From contig NZ_FWXV01000002.1 of assembly GCF_900176515.1 (NCBI RefSeq), positions 186,001-250,000 of the forward strand: a DNA stretch of 64,000 nt, written 5' to 3'. The notes beneath the pieces are model-generated. The model had not been told where the DNA came from. It saw only the letters and a program-made list of their open reading frames with translations, and searched no databases. The stretch is from Kibdelosporangium aridum. GTDB taxonomy: Bacteria > Actinomycetota > Actinomycetes > Mycobacteriales > Pseudonocardiaceae. The position numbers were made by a program, and so were the translations under genes. Of this stretch, positions 1-8,468 are shown one piece after another (the stretch's first letter is position 1; each line of letters starts with the position of its first letter).

Positions 1-626
1 CCGTGCTCGGTGCGGGTGTGCACGCCTGGCGGAATCCGGCCGAAGCCGGGCACGTCGAGTTGTCCGTCGACGAGTTCGGGCAGCGTCACATGCGCCACCC
101 GGACCACACCTTTCTCCGTGGACACACCGGGGAAGTCGATCCCGGCGAGCTTGCGGACCGTGCTGTGGCCACCGTCCGCGCCGACAAGGAAGTCCGCACT
201 CAGCCGGTACTCCCCTTGCGGGCCACGGACCTCGATGTCCACTCCGGACTCGTCCGAAGTGAACGCGACGACCTCGTGTCCGCGCCGGATCTCCACCCCG
301 AGCTCGAGCGCCCGCTCCTCCAGCACCTGCTCAAGCCGCCGTTGCGGCACAGGCAGAATCGTCAACGGGTTGTCGTCGAGTGCGCTCAGATCCAGCGGCA
401 GCATGCCGAACATGAAGCCCGGTGTCCGGAATGGAGTCTCGCTGCCCAGGCGCGGCAGCAAGCCGCGGCGGTGCAGCAGCCGGACCACTTGGCCGACCAT
501 GCCGTTGGCCTTGGGTTCCTGGCTTCGTTCGGGCAGTCTCTCCAGCACGACCGGACGTACCCCGGCCAGCGCCAGCTCGCAGCCGAGCATCAGGCCGTTC
601 GGCCCGCCCCCAGCGATCGCGATCAT
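1..626 (-). CDS. FAD-dependent aromatic monooxygenase, 3' end missing
   Basis: The first 208 codons of a class A flavoprotein monooxygenase are present; the gene runs off the left edge. The start is the ATG whose complement lies at 624-626, followed by an N-terminal GGGPNGLMLG dinucleotide-binding loop (residues 6-15), a slightly unusual form of GxGxxG. Around residues 155-165 there is an ADGGHSTVR stretch, the DG motif of PheA/TfdB-type hydroxylases that contacts FAD and NADPH. The family hydroxylates aromatic or polyketide substrates with O2 and NAD(P)H. The start overlaps the stop of the upstream TetR gene by 4 bases (ATGA), so the two are translationally coupled and the regulator probably senses this enzyme's substrate or a related compound. 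The substrate cannot be read from this part. Confidence 0.85.
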   Translation of the reverse strand, partial: MIAIAGGGPNGLMLGCELALAGVRPVVLERLPERSQEPKANGMVGQVVRLLHRRGLLPRLGSETPFRTPGFMFGMLPLDLSALDDNPLTILPVPQRRLEQVLEERALELGVEIRRGHEVVAFTSDESGVDIEVRGPQGEYRLSADFLVGADGGHSTVRKLAGIDFPGVSTEKGVVRVAHVTLPELVDGQLDVPGFGRIPPGVHTRTEH

Positions 627-1219
627 GGTTCTCCTCCTCGTTTCAGGTAACCCAGCGCCTGCCGGATCAGCGGGCCCAACGGCACCAAGGGATCGGCGTT
701 CATCCACTGTTGCTGCGCGGTGCTGCATGCCGCGCCGACCGCACCTGCGATCACGCGTGGATACATGTCCTGCTCCACGTCCGTGCCGAGGCGCTCAGCG
801 ATCGCCTCGGCCAGCGCGCGCGTCATCGCCGCGTCGGCTTTGAGGTACTCGGCCGTCAGCAACGGCGAGCTCACCAGCTCCCGTACGCCCTCGGTCCATG
901 CCTTGTCGGGCGGCGTTGTCTCGTCGTCATTGCCGTAGATCGCAAGCACGGCATGCTCGATCGACTCCCAGAACGGTTCGTCCCGCGGACGTTCCCGCAG
1001 GATGTCCCCGATCCGCACCATCCGGTCCAGCTCACGCCAGACGATCGCCTCGTACTTGCTCGAGAAGTAGTTGTTGAAGGTCCGCGGCGACACGCCCGCG
1101 GCCGTCGCGATGTCCTCGACCAGCACGTTCTCGATGCCACGCTCGACCGCGAGGCGCAACGCCTCCCAGCTGAGCGCCTCGCGTGTGGCCCGCTTCTTGC
1201 TTTCTCTCAGCCCTGACAC
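623..1219 (-). CDS. TetR-family transcriptional repressor
   Basis: A 198-residue one-component regulator. The N-terminal helix-turn-helix reads IATAAGVSPRTFNNYF (about residues 33-48), typical of TetR proteins; the C-terminal part is the ligand-binding dimer domain and ends TYR-poor in LGYLKRGGEP. The frame stays open upstream to 1492, but that extension is antisense to the next gene and is low-complexity, so I chose the GTG at 1219 (a second GTG directly precedes it at 1222). It is followed by an ATGA-coupled flavin monooxygenase and diverges from the methionine-salvage operon. A dyad at 1241-1270 in the shared promoter region is a candidate operator, so it may control both directions. Confidence 0.85.
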   Translation of the reverse strand: MSGLRESKKRATREALSWEALRLAVERGIENVLVEDIATAAGVSPRTFNNYFSSKYEAIVWRELDRMVRIGDILRERPRDEPFWESIEHAVLAIYGNDDETTPPDKAWTEGVRELVSSPLLTAEYLKADAAMTRALAEAIAERLGTDVEQDMYPRVIAGAVGAACSTAQQQWMNADPLVPLGPLIRQALGYLKRGGEP

Positions 1220-1240
1220 CACCCGAGACTGCCAGAAAGA

Positions 1241-1270
1241 TGCGCGACACGCAAGTTTTCTTTTCGCGCA
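1241..1270. promoter_or_regulatory. Inverted repeat, candidate TetR operator
   Basis: TGCGCGA (1241-1247) and TCGCGCA (1264-1270) form a perfect 7-bp dyad with a 16-base spacer. It lies in the roughly 110-bp region between the divergent TetR gene and the flavin monooxygenase-like/mtn operon. Assignment to the adjacent TetR is inference from position. Confidence 0.4.
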
Positions 1271-1328
1271 GGTTTCGCGAGGTGGACAGGGCACGGCATA
1301 GGCGCAGATGCCCAGTACCGTTTCGGCC

Positions 1329-2441
1329 ATGACGGACTGGATCGGCTTGGCCGAGGAGGTGGCCGCGCGGCTGAAGGCGGACGCGGCCGAACGGGACCGG
1401 GCGAACCGGCCACCGACCGCGGAGGTCGACCTGCTGCGTTCCTCCGGCCTGCTGGCCGCCGAGGAGGCAGCCGACGCGGTGACCAGGATCATCTCCGCGG
1501 CCGACGCGTCGATCGGGCATCTGATCGGGTACCACTACCTGCACCTTTGGCGCGCCGAGCTGTTCGACAACCCGTCAGCCGCGGCGCGGATGCGGGCCGA
1601 CAGGGACTGGTTCTGGTCGGGCGTGAGCAACCCGCTCGACGCCGCGCTGGAGCTGACGCCCACTTCGGACGGCTTCATCGTCAACGGCCGCAAGACTTTC
1701 GCGACCGGCGCATCGGTGGCCGACCGGCTGGTCGTCTCGGCGACCCGAGTGGACACCGACGAGAAGATCACGTTCACAGTGGACGCCAAGGCCGACGGGA
1801 TCTCGTATCCGTCCGACTGGGACAACACCGGCCAGCGGCTGACCGCCAGCGGCGGCATCGTCTTCGAGAACGTCGCCGTCGACGCCCAGGATGTGCTCGG
1901 CGCACAGCCCGCCGACTCAATCCGGCTTTCCCTTGCGGCATTGGGTTTCCAGCTCGCGCTGACCCAGATCTACGTGGGCATCGCGGCGGGCGCGCTGGCC
2001 GAAGCCGCCGAGTACACGCGCGGCCAGGCCAGGCCGTGGTTGCTGTCCGGTGTGGAGGCGGCGTCAGCTGATCCGTACATCCTTGCCGGATATGGCGAAC
2101 TCGTCGCTTCTCTGGAAGCCGCGGGCACATTGGCCGATCGGGCTTCAGAGTCGTTGCGGCAGTCCGCCGCCGCCGGGAGCGACCTGACCGCCGAGCAGCG
2201 GGCCAGTACGGCGGTGACCGTCTCGTCCGCCAAGGTCTTCGCCACGCGCGTGGTCAACGAGACCACGTCGAAGATCTTCGAGTTCATGGGCGCCCGCGCC
2301 ACCGCGACCAAGTTCGGCTACGACCGCTTCTGGCGCAACGCAAGGACTTTGACCTTGCACGACCCGGTCGTCTACAAAGCCCGCGAAGTCGGCGCGTACT
2401 TCCTCACGGGCGAGCACCCGCCGTTCACGGGATACAGCTGA
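1329..2441 (+). CDS. Acyl-CoA dehydrogenase-fold flavin monooxygenase-like protein
   Basis: A 370-residue protein with the acyl-CoA dehydrogenase fold, closest in style to the FMNH2-dependent monooxygenases of the DszC/SfnC group: a beta-domain segment with VNGRKTFATGASVADRLVVS and a C-terminal helical domain ending in LHDPVVYKAREVGAYF. The start was taken at the second ATG (MTDW) because TACCGT at 1316-1321 sits 7 bases upstream as a -10 element, suggesting a leaderless transcript; an ATG at 1308 gives seven more residues. It is the first gene of the methionine-salvage operon and its stop overlaps mtnA by one base. A role in oxidising an organosulfur compound is plausible from context but not shown; a true acyl-CoA dehydrogenase is the alternative. 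Confidence 0.7.
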   Translation: MTDWIGLAEEVAARLKADAAERDRANRPPTAEVDLLRSSGLLAAEEAADAVTRIISAADASIGHLIGYHYLHLWRAELFDNPSAAARMRADRDWFWSGVSNPLDAALELTPTSDGFIVNGRKTFATGASVADRLVVSATRVDTDEKITFTVDAKADGISYPSDWDNTGQRLTASGGIVFENVAVDAQDVLGAQPADSIRLSLAALGFQLALTQIYVGIAAGALAEAAEYTRGQARPWLLSGVEAASADPYILAGYGELVASLEAAGTLADRASESLRQSAAAGSDLTAEQRASTAVTVSSAKVFATRVVNETTSKIFEFMGARATATKFGYDRFWRNARTLTLHDPVVYKAREVGAYFLTGEHPPFTGYS

Positions 2442-3454
2442 TGACACCGACGTTGGCGGACAGCGTCAGACTCACCGACGATGGCGTGCTGATCCTGGAC
2501 CGCCGTAACTTCCCGTTCTCGCGGGAGTGGGTGCTGTGCCGTACTTCCAGCGAAGTCGTCAAGGCCATTGAGGACATGGTCACCCAGTCCTCGGGCCCGT
2601 ACTTCGCCGCGCTGTACGGAATGGTGCTCGCCGCCCGCGAAGCGGCGGGCTTACGCCCGCACGCCGCGTACGCCTACATGGAACAAGCCGGAACACGGTT
2701 GATCCGGGCGCGGTCGACGAACAACCACTTGCGCAAAGCAGTGCACGCGGTGCTGTCCTCAGTGTCCGGTTCCGGCGAGTCGCTGGTCTCAGCCGCGGTG
2801 GCGGGGGCCAAGGCCGGCGACGAGTTGTACCGAAGCCGCAGCCGCACCCTGGGCACAGCGGCCGCAGCGCTGCTGCCTTCCGAAGGCGGCGTGCTGACGC
2901 ACTGCTGGGCGGATTTGTACTTGGTCGAACTGGTCGACGCGGCACAGCGCAGCGGAAAGCGGTTGCGGTTCTTCTGCACCGAGACCCGGCCGTACCTGCA
3001 AGGCGCCCGGCTGACCGCGGAAACGCTCGCCGAGATGGGCGTGGACACGACGTTGATCTCCGACGGGATGGGCGCGGCGGTACTGCAGTCCGGCGAGGTC
3101 GACGCCCTCGTCACCGCGGCTGACCGGGTCACCATGGCCGGGCACGTGATCAACAAGGTCGGCACGCTCGGGCTGGCGGTGGCCGCGGCAGCCTTCAACG
3201 TGCCGTTCTACGCCCTGGTGCAAGCGCCCGACCAGGACGCACGGACAGCCGACGACGTCCCACTGGAATACCGCCCAGGCGAGGACGTCCTGCACACCCT
3301 CGGCATGCGCACCGCGAGTGACAAGGTGCGCGGCCTCTACCCCGCTTTCGACGTGACACCACCGCGGTTCGTCACGTCGATCGTCACCGACCGCGGCCCG
3401 TTCGAACCGCACCGGATTGCCGAGTACTACGCCGAAGGAGAGCCGAACCAGTGA
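2441..3454 (+). CDS. mtnA: S-methyl-5-thioribose-1-phosphate isomerase
   Basis: A 337-residue eIF2B-like isomerase that converts 5-methylthioribose-1-phosphate to the ribulose-1-phosphate in the methionine salvage pathway. The expected catalytic pair is visible: Cys155 in GVLTHCWADL and Asp228 in TAADRVTMAG; the sugar-phosphate loop TETRPYLQGARLT lies at residues 180-192. The sequence is more divergent than typical MtnA (the usual GADRV reads AADRV, and the usual THCNTG reads THCWAD). The start overlaps the upstream stop by one base and the 3' end overlaps mtnC by 4 bases. The neighbours mtnC, mtnB and mtnD fix the pathway; otherwise the related 5-deoxyribose-1-phosphate isomerase would be a serious alternative. 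Confidence 0.87.
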   Translation: MTPTLADSVRLTDDGVLILDRRNFPFSREWVLCRTSSEVVKAIEDMVTQSSGPYFAALYGMVLAAREAAGLRPHAAYAYMEQAGTRLIRARSTNNHLRKAVHAVLSSVSGSGESLVSAAVAGAKAGDELYRSRSRTLGTAAAALLPSEGGVLTHCWADLYLVELVDAAQRSGKRLRFFCTETRPYLQGARLTAETLAEMGVDTTLISDGMGAAVLQSGEVDALVTAADRVTMAGHVINKVGTLGLAVAAAAFNVPFYALVQAPDQDARTADDVPLEYRPGEDVLHTLGMRTASDKVRGLYPAFDVTPPRFVTSIVTDRGPFEPHRIAEYYAEGEPNQ

Positions 3455-4164
3455 CCGCACTGACTGCCCGATGGGTCGTGGTCGACATCGAGGGCACCTT
3501 GACCCCGACCAGCCAGGTGCACGTCGTGCTGTACGACTACGCGCGGCCCCGCCTCGGCCCATGGATCACTGATCACGCGTCCGATCCCGTTGTCGTCGAT
3601 GCTGTTGCCCAGATCCGGTCTCTCGGCGGTCTGCCTGACTCCGCGGGTGTCGACGAGATCGTGGCGGTGCTGCACGGCTGGATGGACGCGGACCAGAAGA
3701 TCGCGCCGCTGAAGACTTTGCAGGGCCTGATCTGGCAACGTGGCTACGCCGAAGGAGATCTGGTCACCGAGTTGTTCCCGGACGTCGTCCCGGCCTTGCG
3801 CGCGTGGCACGACAAAGGCCTGGACCTCGCGGTGTTCTCGTCCGGTTCGGTCGCCGGTCAGGTCGCGGCGTTCTCCCGTACGTCCGAGGGTGACATCACT
3901 TCCCTGTTCTCGTCGCACTTCGACACCGTGAACGCGGGCCCGAAGCGGGAGGCTCCGTCCTACCGTGCGATCGCTTCGGCGTTGGGTGCGCCTTCGGCCG
4001 AGATCGTGTTCTTCTCCGACGTGCCGGCGGAACTGGACGCGGCCGTGGCGGACGGCTGGCAGACCGTCGGCCTCGCCCGGCCCGGTGAGCCCTTCGCCGA
4101 CGCCGACTTCGGCACGCACCTGGCCGTGAAATCCTTCGCGGAAGTCTCGGTGGACCTGCCGTGA
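3451..4164 (+). CDS. mtnC: 2,3-diketo-5-methylthiopentyl-1-P enolase-phosphatase
   Basis: A 237-residue HAD-superfamily enzyme of the E1 enolase-phosphatase type. It enolises diketomethylthiopentyl phosphate and then dephosphorylates it to the acireductone. Motif I is VVDIEGTL (Asp12, Glu14), with the DxEGT signature that separates MtnC from ordinary DxDGT HAD phosphatases. Motif II is FSSGS, and motif III with the magnesium-binding acid is SDVPAELDAA near residues 190-200. The length matches the family. It is ATGA-coupled on both sides (mtnA upstream, mtnB downstream), so the four salvage steps are translated in order from one message. Confidence 0.92.
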   Translation: MTALTARWVVVDIEGTLTPTSQVHVVLYDYARPRLGPWITDHASDPVVVDAVAQIRSLGGLPDSAGVDEIVAVLHGWMDADQKIAPLKTLQGLIWQRGYAEGDLVTELFPDVVPALRAWHDKGLDLAVFSSGSVAGQVAAFSRTSEGDITSLFSSHFDTVNAGPKREAPSYRAIASALGAPSAEIVFFSDVPAELDAAVADGWQTVGLARPGEPFADADFGTHLAVKSFAEVSVDLP

Positions 4165-4748
4165 GACTGCACGAAGCCGGTGCGTTGCTGGCCGCGGAAT
4201 GCGCCCGATACGCCGCGATGGGCTGGATGCGCGGGACGTCGGGAAACCTGTCGGTCGTCCTGAGCAGGGATCCGCTCAGACTCGCGGTGACAGCCAGCGG
4301 CCTGGACAAAGGCGAAATGACCGCGTCGGACGTGGCGGAGATCGACGCGTCCGGCGCGCCGGTCCGCCCGAACCAGCCGACTCCGTCGGCGGAGGCCGGT
4401 CTGCACGGCCGGATCGCTTCGGTCTCCGGCGCCGGTGCCGTGGTGCATGTCCACGCTCTGGCACCCGTACTGGCGGCCGAACGCTGGCCGAACGCAGTGC
4501 ACCTGCGCAACCTGGAAATGTTGAAGGGCTTCGGGCGCAAGGCCGACGACTGGGTGAGCATCCCGGTCGTCCAGAACAGCCAGGACATGACGGTCCTCGG
4601 TGACGCGTTCGAGTCGGGTTATCGGGCCGATACGCCCGCCTTGATCGTCGCCCGGCACGGCCTGTACGTCTGGGGCAGTGACCTGTATCAAGCCAGGCAT
4701 CGCACAGAGTGCCTGGAATGGCTGCTGAGGTTCATAATCGAGACATGA
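4161..4748 (+). CDS. mtnB: Methylthioribulose-1-phosphate dehydratase
   Basis: A 195-residue class II aldolase-fold enzyme that dehydrates methylthioribulose-1-phosphate to diketomethylthiopentyl phosphate. Zinc ligands are His96 and His98 in VVHVHAL and His166 in ARHGLYVWG; the acidic residue of the active site is in SAEAGLH (residues 76-82). The N-terminal GTSGNLS loop (25-31) is typical of the fold. In bacterial operons MtnB normally acts before MtnC although here it is encoded after it. It shares 4-base overlaps with mtnC and mtnD. Confidence 0.92.
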   Translation: MRLHEAGALLAAECARYAAMGWMRGTSGNLSVVLSRDPLRLAVTASGLDKGEMTASDVAEIDASGAPVRPNQPTPSAEAGLHGRIASVSGAGAVVHVHALAPVLAAERWPNAVHLRNLEMLKGFGRKADDWVSIPVVQNSQDMTVLGDAFESGYRADTPALIVARHGLYVWGSDLYQARHRTECLEWLLRFIIET

Positions 4749-5320
4749 CGCTGCTGACGGTATGGCCCGACACAGACGCATCCCAGGTGCTCGTCCGCAC
4801 CGAGGACGCGGAGGAGATCAAGGGCGAGCTCAAGCAGCTCGGAGTTCGCTTCGACCGCTGGCCCGTGATCACTGGTTTGCCAGCGGAGCCCTCCTCCGAC
4901 GAGGTTCTCGCGGCCTACGAGTCGTACGTCGCCAAGGTGGTCGAGACCGAGGGCTACGTGTACGTGGACGCCCTGCACATGACGCCCGCCGATACTCCAG
5001 AGTGGACTTCCATGGCGGCGGAGGCACGCCAGAAGTTCCTGGCCGAGCACACTCACGATGACGACGAGGACAGGTTCTTCGCGCGTGGGTCTGGCGTGTT
5101 CTACCTGCACGTGAACGGCAAGGTTTACGGGGTTCTGTGCGAGGCGGGCGACCTGTTGAGCGTGCCCGCGAACACCACGCACTGGTTCGACATGGGTACG
5201 CGGCCGGACTACGTGGCGATCCGCTTCTTCCACGACGACGACGGCTGGGTCGGAAACTTCACGGGCAACCGCCTCGCCGAAGACTTCCCGTCCTTCGACG
5301 AACTGACAGCGAGCCGCTAA
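4745..5320 (+). CDS. mtnD: Acireductone dioxygenase
   Basis: A 191-residue cupin that cleaves acireductone with O2 to formate and 4-methylthio-2-oxobutanoate, the direct precursor of methionine. All four metal ligands are present: His102, His104 and Glu108 in HTHDDDE, and His146 in NTTHWFDMG. The start is the ATG at 4745, which overlaps the mtnB stop as ATGA; an in-frame ATG at 4709 inside mtnB is not favoured. Whether it is the iron (on-pathway) or nickel (CO-producing) form depends on the bound metal and cannot be read here. The MTA phosphorylase or MTA nucleosidase/MTR kinase and the final transaminase are not in this window. Confidence 0.93.
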   Translation: MTLLTVWPDTDASQVLVRTEDAEEIKGELKQLGVRFDRWPVITGLPAEPSSDEVLAAYESYVAKVVETEGYVYVDALHMTPADTPEWTSMAAEARQKFLAEHTHDDDEDRFFARGSGVFYLHVNGKVYGVLCEAGDLLSVPANTTHWFDMGTRPDYVAIRFFHDDDGWVGNFTGNRLAEDFPSFDELTASR

Positions 5321-5410
5321 CCCGCGTGTCCACCTTTCCAACACCATGAAATACCCGTTCCGGCACCCCGAAATCGCACGCTGACCAGACATAGAACGGT
5401 TTGCGGCCAT

Positions 5411-5498
5411 CTCAATGTGCCGGAACGGTCAACTCGATGTGCCGGAGTGGTGGACTCGGGGTGCTGGTGTGGTGGACACGGCGGGTTGGTGTGGTGGA
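5411..5498. repeat. 22-bp tandem repeat, about four degenerate copies
   Basis: Consecutive 22-bp units begin at 5411, 5433, 5455 and 5477 and share a core ending in GGTGGA or GGTCAA. Two 17-bp stretches at 5465-5481 and 5487-5503 are identical. The block lies in the 289-bp gap between mtnD and the glucanase, which holds no gene I can support. Arrays of this kind resemble the multiple transposase-binding repeats at ends of some IS elements, but no transposase gene or second end is visible, so the origin is unknown. Confidence 0.6.
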
Positions 5499-5522
5499 CA
5501 CGGGGCGGGGTCGGGCTGTCTC

Positions 5523-5576
5523 TTGACACGTGGCCGTTGAACAGGGTCCTATGACAGGTGCGTGAGAGCGCTCTCC
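5523..5576 (+). promoter_or_regulatory. Promoter with LacI-type operator for the GH81 glucanase
   Basis: TTGACA (5523-5528) is followed after 18 bases by TCCTAT (5547-5552). Just downstream, GAGAGCGCTCTC (5564-5575) is a perfect 12-bp palindrome. It closely resembles the operators of LacI-family sugar regulators such as CebR (TGGGAGCGCTCCCA), which repress glycoside hydrolase genes in actinomycetes. Its position at or just after the transcription start fits repression. The regulator is not encoded nearby. Confidence 0.7.
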
Positions 5577-5609
5577 CGCACCCCTGCAACTCTTCCGTCA
5601 GGAGAGTCG

Positions 5610-8462
5610 ATGCCCCCTGCAATGAGGCAGGCGCTGACCGCGACCGTCACGGTCTTCGCACTGGCTATCAGCTTTGTCCTGTTCACCAGCCACAACAACA
5701 CCGCCAATGCGACTTCCGTCGGCGCGGGCGGTTACCTCGACACCTTGCCTGGCGCCGGGCCGACCGGATGCGGGTCGATCGGCAGCAACGCGCGGACCTT
5801 CGTCACCGGCAACGCTCCGGCGGGCGGTGTGCCGACCAACGATTGGTGGTCGTCGCTGCTGTGGAAGCGCAACGATTGCGCTGGATCTGACAACCTGTCG
5901 GCGCATCCGCTGTCACTGAAGGCGACCACCGGCGGGCTCGGCGTCGATTACCCGACCACGCCAACGATCACCGGGTCGGCGACCAGCGTCGGTGAGTACC
6001 ACTTCGAACACTCCACCGACTTCACGATCGGCGTCGCCGGCCTGTCCGCGACCGCATTGGTGGATGGCTGGTCCGACTGGATAGTCAAGGCATCGTGGGC
6101 CAACGCCGGACGGTCGCTCAAAACCACTATCGGCCACGGGGTTCCCTTCGTCTACGCGGAGGCCACTGGCGCAGACGCCCAGCTGGCCTTCCAGTCCGCG
6201 CCGACCGTCTGGTCCAACAGTGGCAAAACCCTTGGCGTGACGATCAACGGCCACGACTACGCCCTGTTCGCGCCGACCGGTGCCACTTGGACGGTATCCG
6301 GCGCCACGATCAGCTCCACGCTGGCCGGGCGCGGCTACTTCTCGATCGCAGTGCTGCCAACGACTCCGCAATCGAGCAACACGGAGCGTACGAACCTGCT
6401 CAACGCGTTCGCGCCGTACGCCTATTCGTTCATCACCGGAACTAACGTCTCGTGGACGTTCGACGAGGCCACGAGCAGGCTCACCACCACCTACGCCTTC
6501 ACCACGCAGGCCAGGGAAGGCAGCACGACCAGCACCGTCGCCGCGCTGTATCCCCACCTGTGGAAGAACCTCGCGGGTGGCACACCGATCGCGAACACGT
6601 ACATCTCACCGCGCGGTTCGATGCGCGTTTTGACCAACATAACGTCGTTCCAGACGAACATGGTCTACCGCGGTGTTCTGCCGGAACTACCGGCGGTTGG
6701 GATGACGGGCGCCGATCTGACCACGTTGAACAATGAGCTGAACGCAGCCGGTGCGGGCGATCCGTTCGCGGGCTTCGGAAATGACACGTACTGGACCGGA
6801 AAAGGCCTCGGCCGCGCGGCACGCCTGGCGGAAATCGCTGATCTCGTCGGCAACACCGCCGTCCGCGACAAAATGCTGTCCGCGATCAAGTCCCGGCTGA
6901 CCGATTGGTTCACGGCCACGCCAGGCAAGACCGCGCGCGTCTTCGGATACAACTCGAGCTGGGGCACGTTGATCGGTTACCCGGCGTCGTACGGGTCCGA
7001 TCAGGAGCTCAACGACCACCACTTCCACTACGGCTACTACATCGCGGCCGCCGCGACGCTGGCGAAGTACGATCCCACATGGGCTTCGCCGAGCCAGTAC
7101 GGTGGCATGGTCGACGTACTCATCCGTGACGCCAACAACTACGACCGCAACGACCGGCGTTTTCCGTTCCTGCGGGACTTCGACATCTTCGCCGGGCACG
7201 ACTGGGCGTCCGGGCACGCGAACTTCTTCGCGGGCAACAACCAGGAGTCCTCGTCCGAGGGCATGAACTTCGACGCGGCGCTCATCCAGTTCGGTCAGGC
7301 CACGGGCAACAGGACCATCCGTGACGCCGGTATCTTCCAGTACGTCACCCAGGCCGCGGCGATCGCGGAGTACTGGCACGACAACACGAACTCGAACTTC
7401 CCGGCCGCTTTCCCGCACAACACCGTGGGAATGGTGTGGGGCAACGGCGGCGCGTACGCGACGTGGTTCTCCGCCGAGCCGGAGATGATCCACGGCATCA
7501 ACATGCTGCCGATCACCGGCGGTTCGCTGTACCTGGGCTACAACCCGGGTTACATCACCAGCAACCTGCAGGAGATGCGGACCGTCAAGCCGTCCGCGCC
7601 CACTGTCTGGCGAGACATCATCTGGGAATTCCAGGCACTGTCCCAACCGGACGCGGCGCTGCAGGCATGGCGGTCCACAAGCTACTCACCGGAGGAAGGC
7701 GAGAGCCGGGCGCACACGTTCCACTGGCTGCGAAACCTCGCCGCGCTGGGCCAAGTGGACACCAGCGTCACCGCGAACACCCCGCTGTACGCGGTGTTCA
7801 CCAAGAATGGCGCTCGAACTTACGTCGCATCCAACCGGAGTACGGCTCAAATAACGGTCAACTTCTCCACCGGCGTTTCCTTGACCGTCCAGCCCGGACG
7901 AACGGCAACCACCGGCGCCATTACGTGGCAAGGTGGAAGCGGTCCGGGCACGCCTCCGCCGACCGACCCGCCGCCCGGTGGGGGAAGCAGCACGTTCTTC
8001 GTCAACACGAACGCGTTGTCAACCACAGCAGGCACAAGCGGCACGAGTGCGGTGATTTCCTCGGCTGGCGGCGCGAACTGGGACGGCACACCGCACAACC
8101 CAGTGACGTACACCGCGTGCGGGTTCACCGGTACCTACGACTCGTCCAAGACGACACAGTTCAGCCTTGGTGTTGACGCCGGCACAGGCGTGGGCGCCGG
8201 AGTCCAGGCACGGATCTCGTACGCACCAACAGGTTCGACGTACACCCGGACCGAGACGTACAACTACTTCGCTACAGATCCGGTCAACGGCTGGGAGACC
8301 TACACTCAAGGCGCTGGTCAACGAGCCTCGAGTGGAAGTCCGCAGTCGTTCAGCAACGGTTGCGTCAGGTTGGAAGTCTGGAACGCGATCGGCAACGTGG
8401 CCACGTCGTTGCGGGTCAACGACGGCCAGTCGAAGATCGTGATCCCTTTTACCCCGGCCTGA
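5610..8462 (+). CDS. Secreted GH81 endo-1,3-beta-glucanase with C-terminal CBM
   Basis: A 950-residue secreted enzyme that cuts beta-1,3-glucan, a main polymer of fungal walls and callose. The start at 5610 follows AGGAGAG with good spacing; an in-frame ATG at 5562 overlaps the operator and is rejected. Residues 1-34 form a signal peptide ending in ANA. The GH81 catalytic region spans roughly 40-720, with NDHHFHYGY (468-476), GHDWASGH (529-536) and NNQESSSEG (543-551), which carry the inverting acid and base in this family. A proline/glycine linker (about 776-793) leads to a C-terminal module (about 795-950) that looks like a CBM56-type beta-1,3-glucan-binding domain. A LacI-type palindrome precedes it and a strong terminator follows. 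Confidence 0.92.
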   Translation: MPPAMRQALTATVTVFALAISFVLFTSHNNTANATSVGAGGYLDTLPGAGPTGCGSIGSNARTFVTGNAPAGGVPTNDWWSSLLWKRNDCAGSDNLSAHPLSLKATTGGLGVDYPTTPTITGSATSVGEYHFEHSTDFTIGVAGLSATALVDGWSDWIVKASWANAGRSLKTTIGHGVPFVYAEATGADAQLAFQSAPTVWSNSGKTLGVTINGHDYALFAPTGATWTVSGATISSTLAGRGYFSIAVLPTTPQSSNTERTNLLNAFAPYAYSFITGTNVSWTFDEATSRLTTTYAFTTQAREGSTTSTVAALYPHLWKNLAGGTPIANTYISPRGSMRVLTNITSFQTNMVYRGVLPELPAVGMTGADLTTLNNELNAAGAGDPFAGFGNDTYWTGKGLGRAARLAEIADLVGNTAVRDKMLSAIKSRLTDWFTATPGKTARVFGYNSSWGTLIGYPASYGSDQELNDHHFHYGYYIAAAATLAKYDPTWASPSQYGGMVDVLIRDANNYDRNDRRFPFLRDFDIFAGHDWASGHANFFAGNNQESSSEGMNFDAALIQFGQATGNRTIRDAGIFQYVTQAAAIAEYWHDNTNSNFPAAFPHNTVGMVWGNGGAYATWFSAEPEMIHGINMLPITGGSLYLGYNPGYITSNLQEMRTVKPSAPTVWRDIIWEFQALSQPDAALQAWRSTSYSPEEGESRAHTFHWLRNLAALGQVDTSVTANTPLYAVFTKNGARTYVASNRSTAQITVNFSTGVSLTVQPGRTATTGAITWQGGSGPGTPPPTDPPPGGGSSTFFVNTNALSTTAGTSGTSAVISSAGGANWDGTPHNPVTYTACGFTGTYDSSKTTQFSLGVDAGTGVGAGVQARISYAPTGSTYTRTETYNYFATDPVNGWETYTQGAGQRASSGSPQSFSNGCVRLEVWNAIGNVATSLRVNDGQSKIVIPFTPA

Positions 8463-8468
8463 TCGACG

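Noticed and set aside
5321-5609. Complete insertion sequence
   Set aside because: No transposase gene, second end or target duplication is visible; only the repeat block is reported.
5317-5622. 101-codon frame on the minus strand across the tandem repeats
   Set aside because: Its product is just the translated repeat (His/Pro-rich) and it overlaps the glucanase promoter and start.
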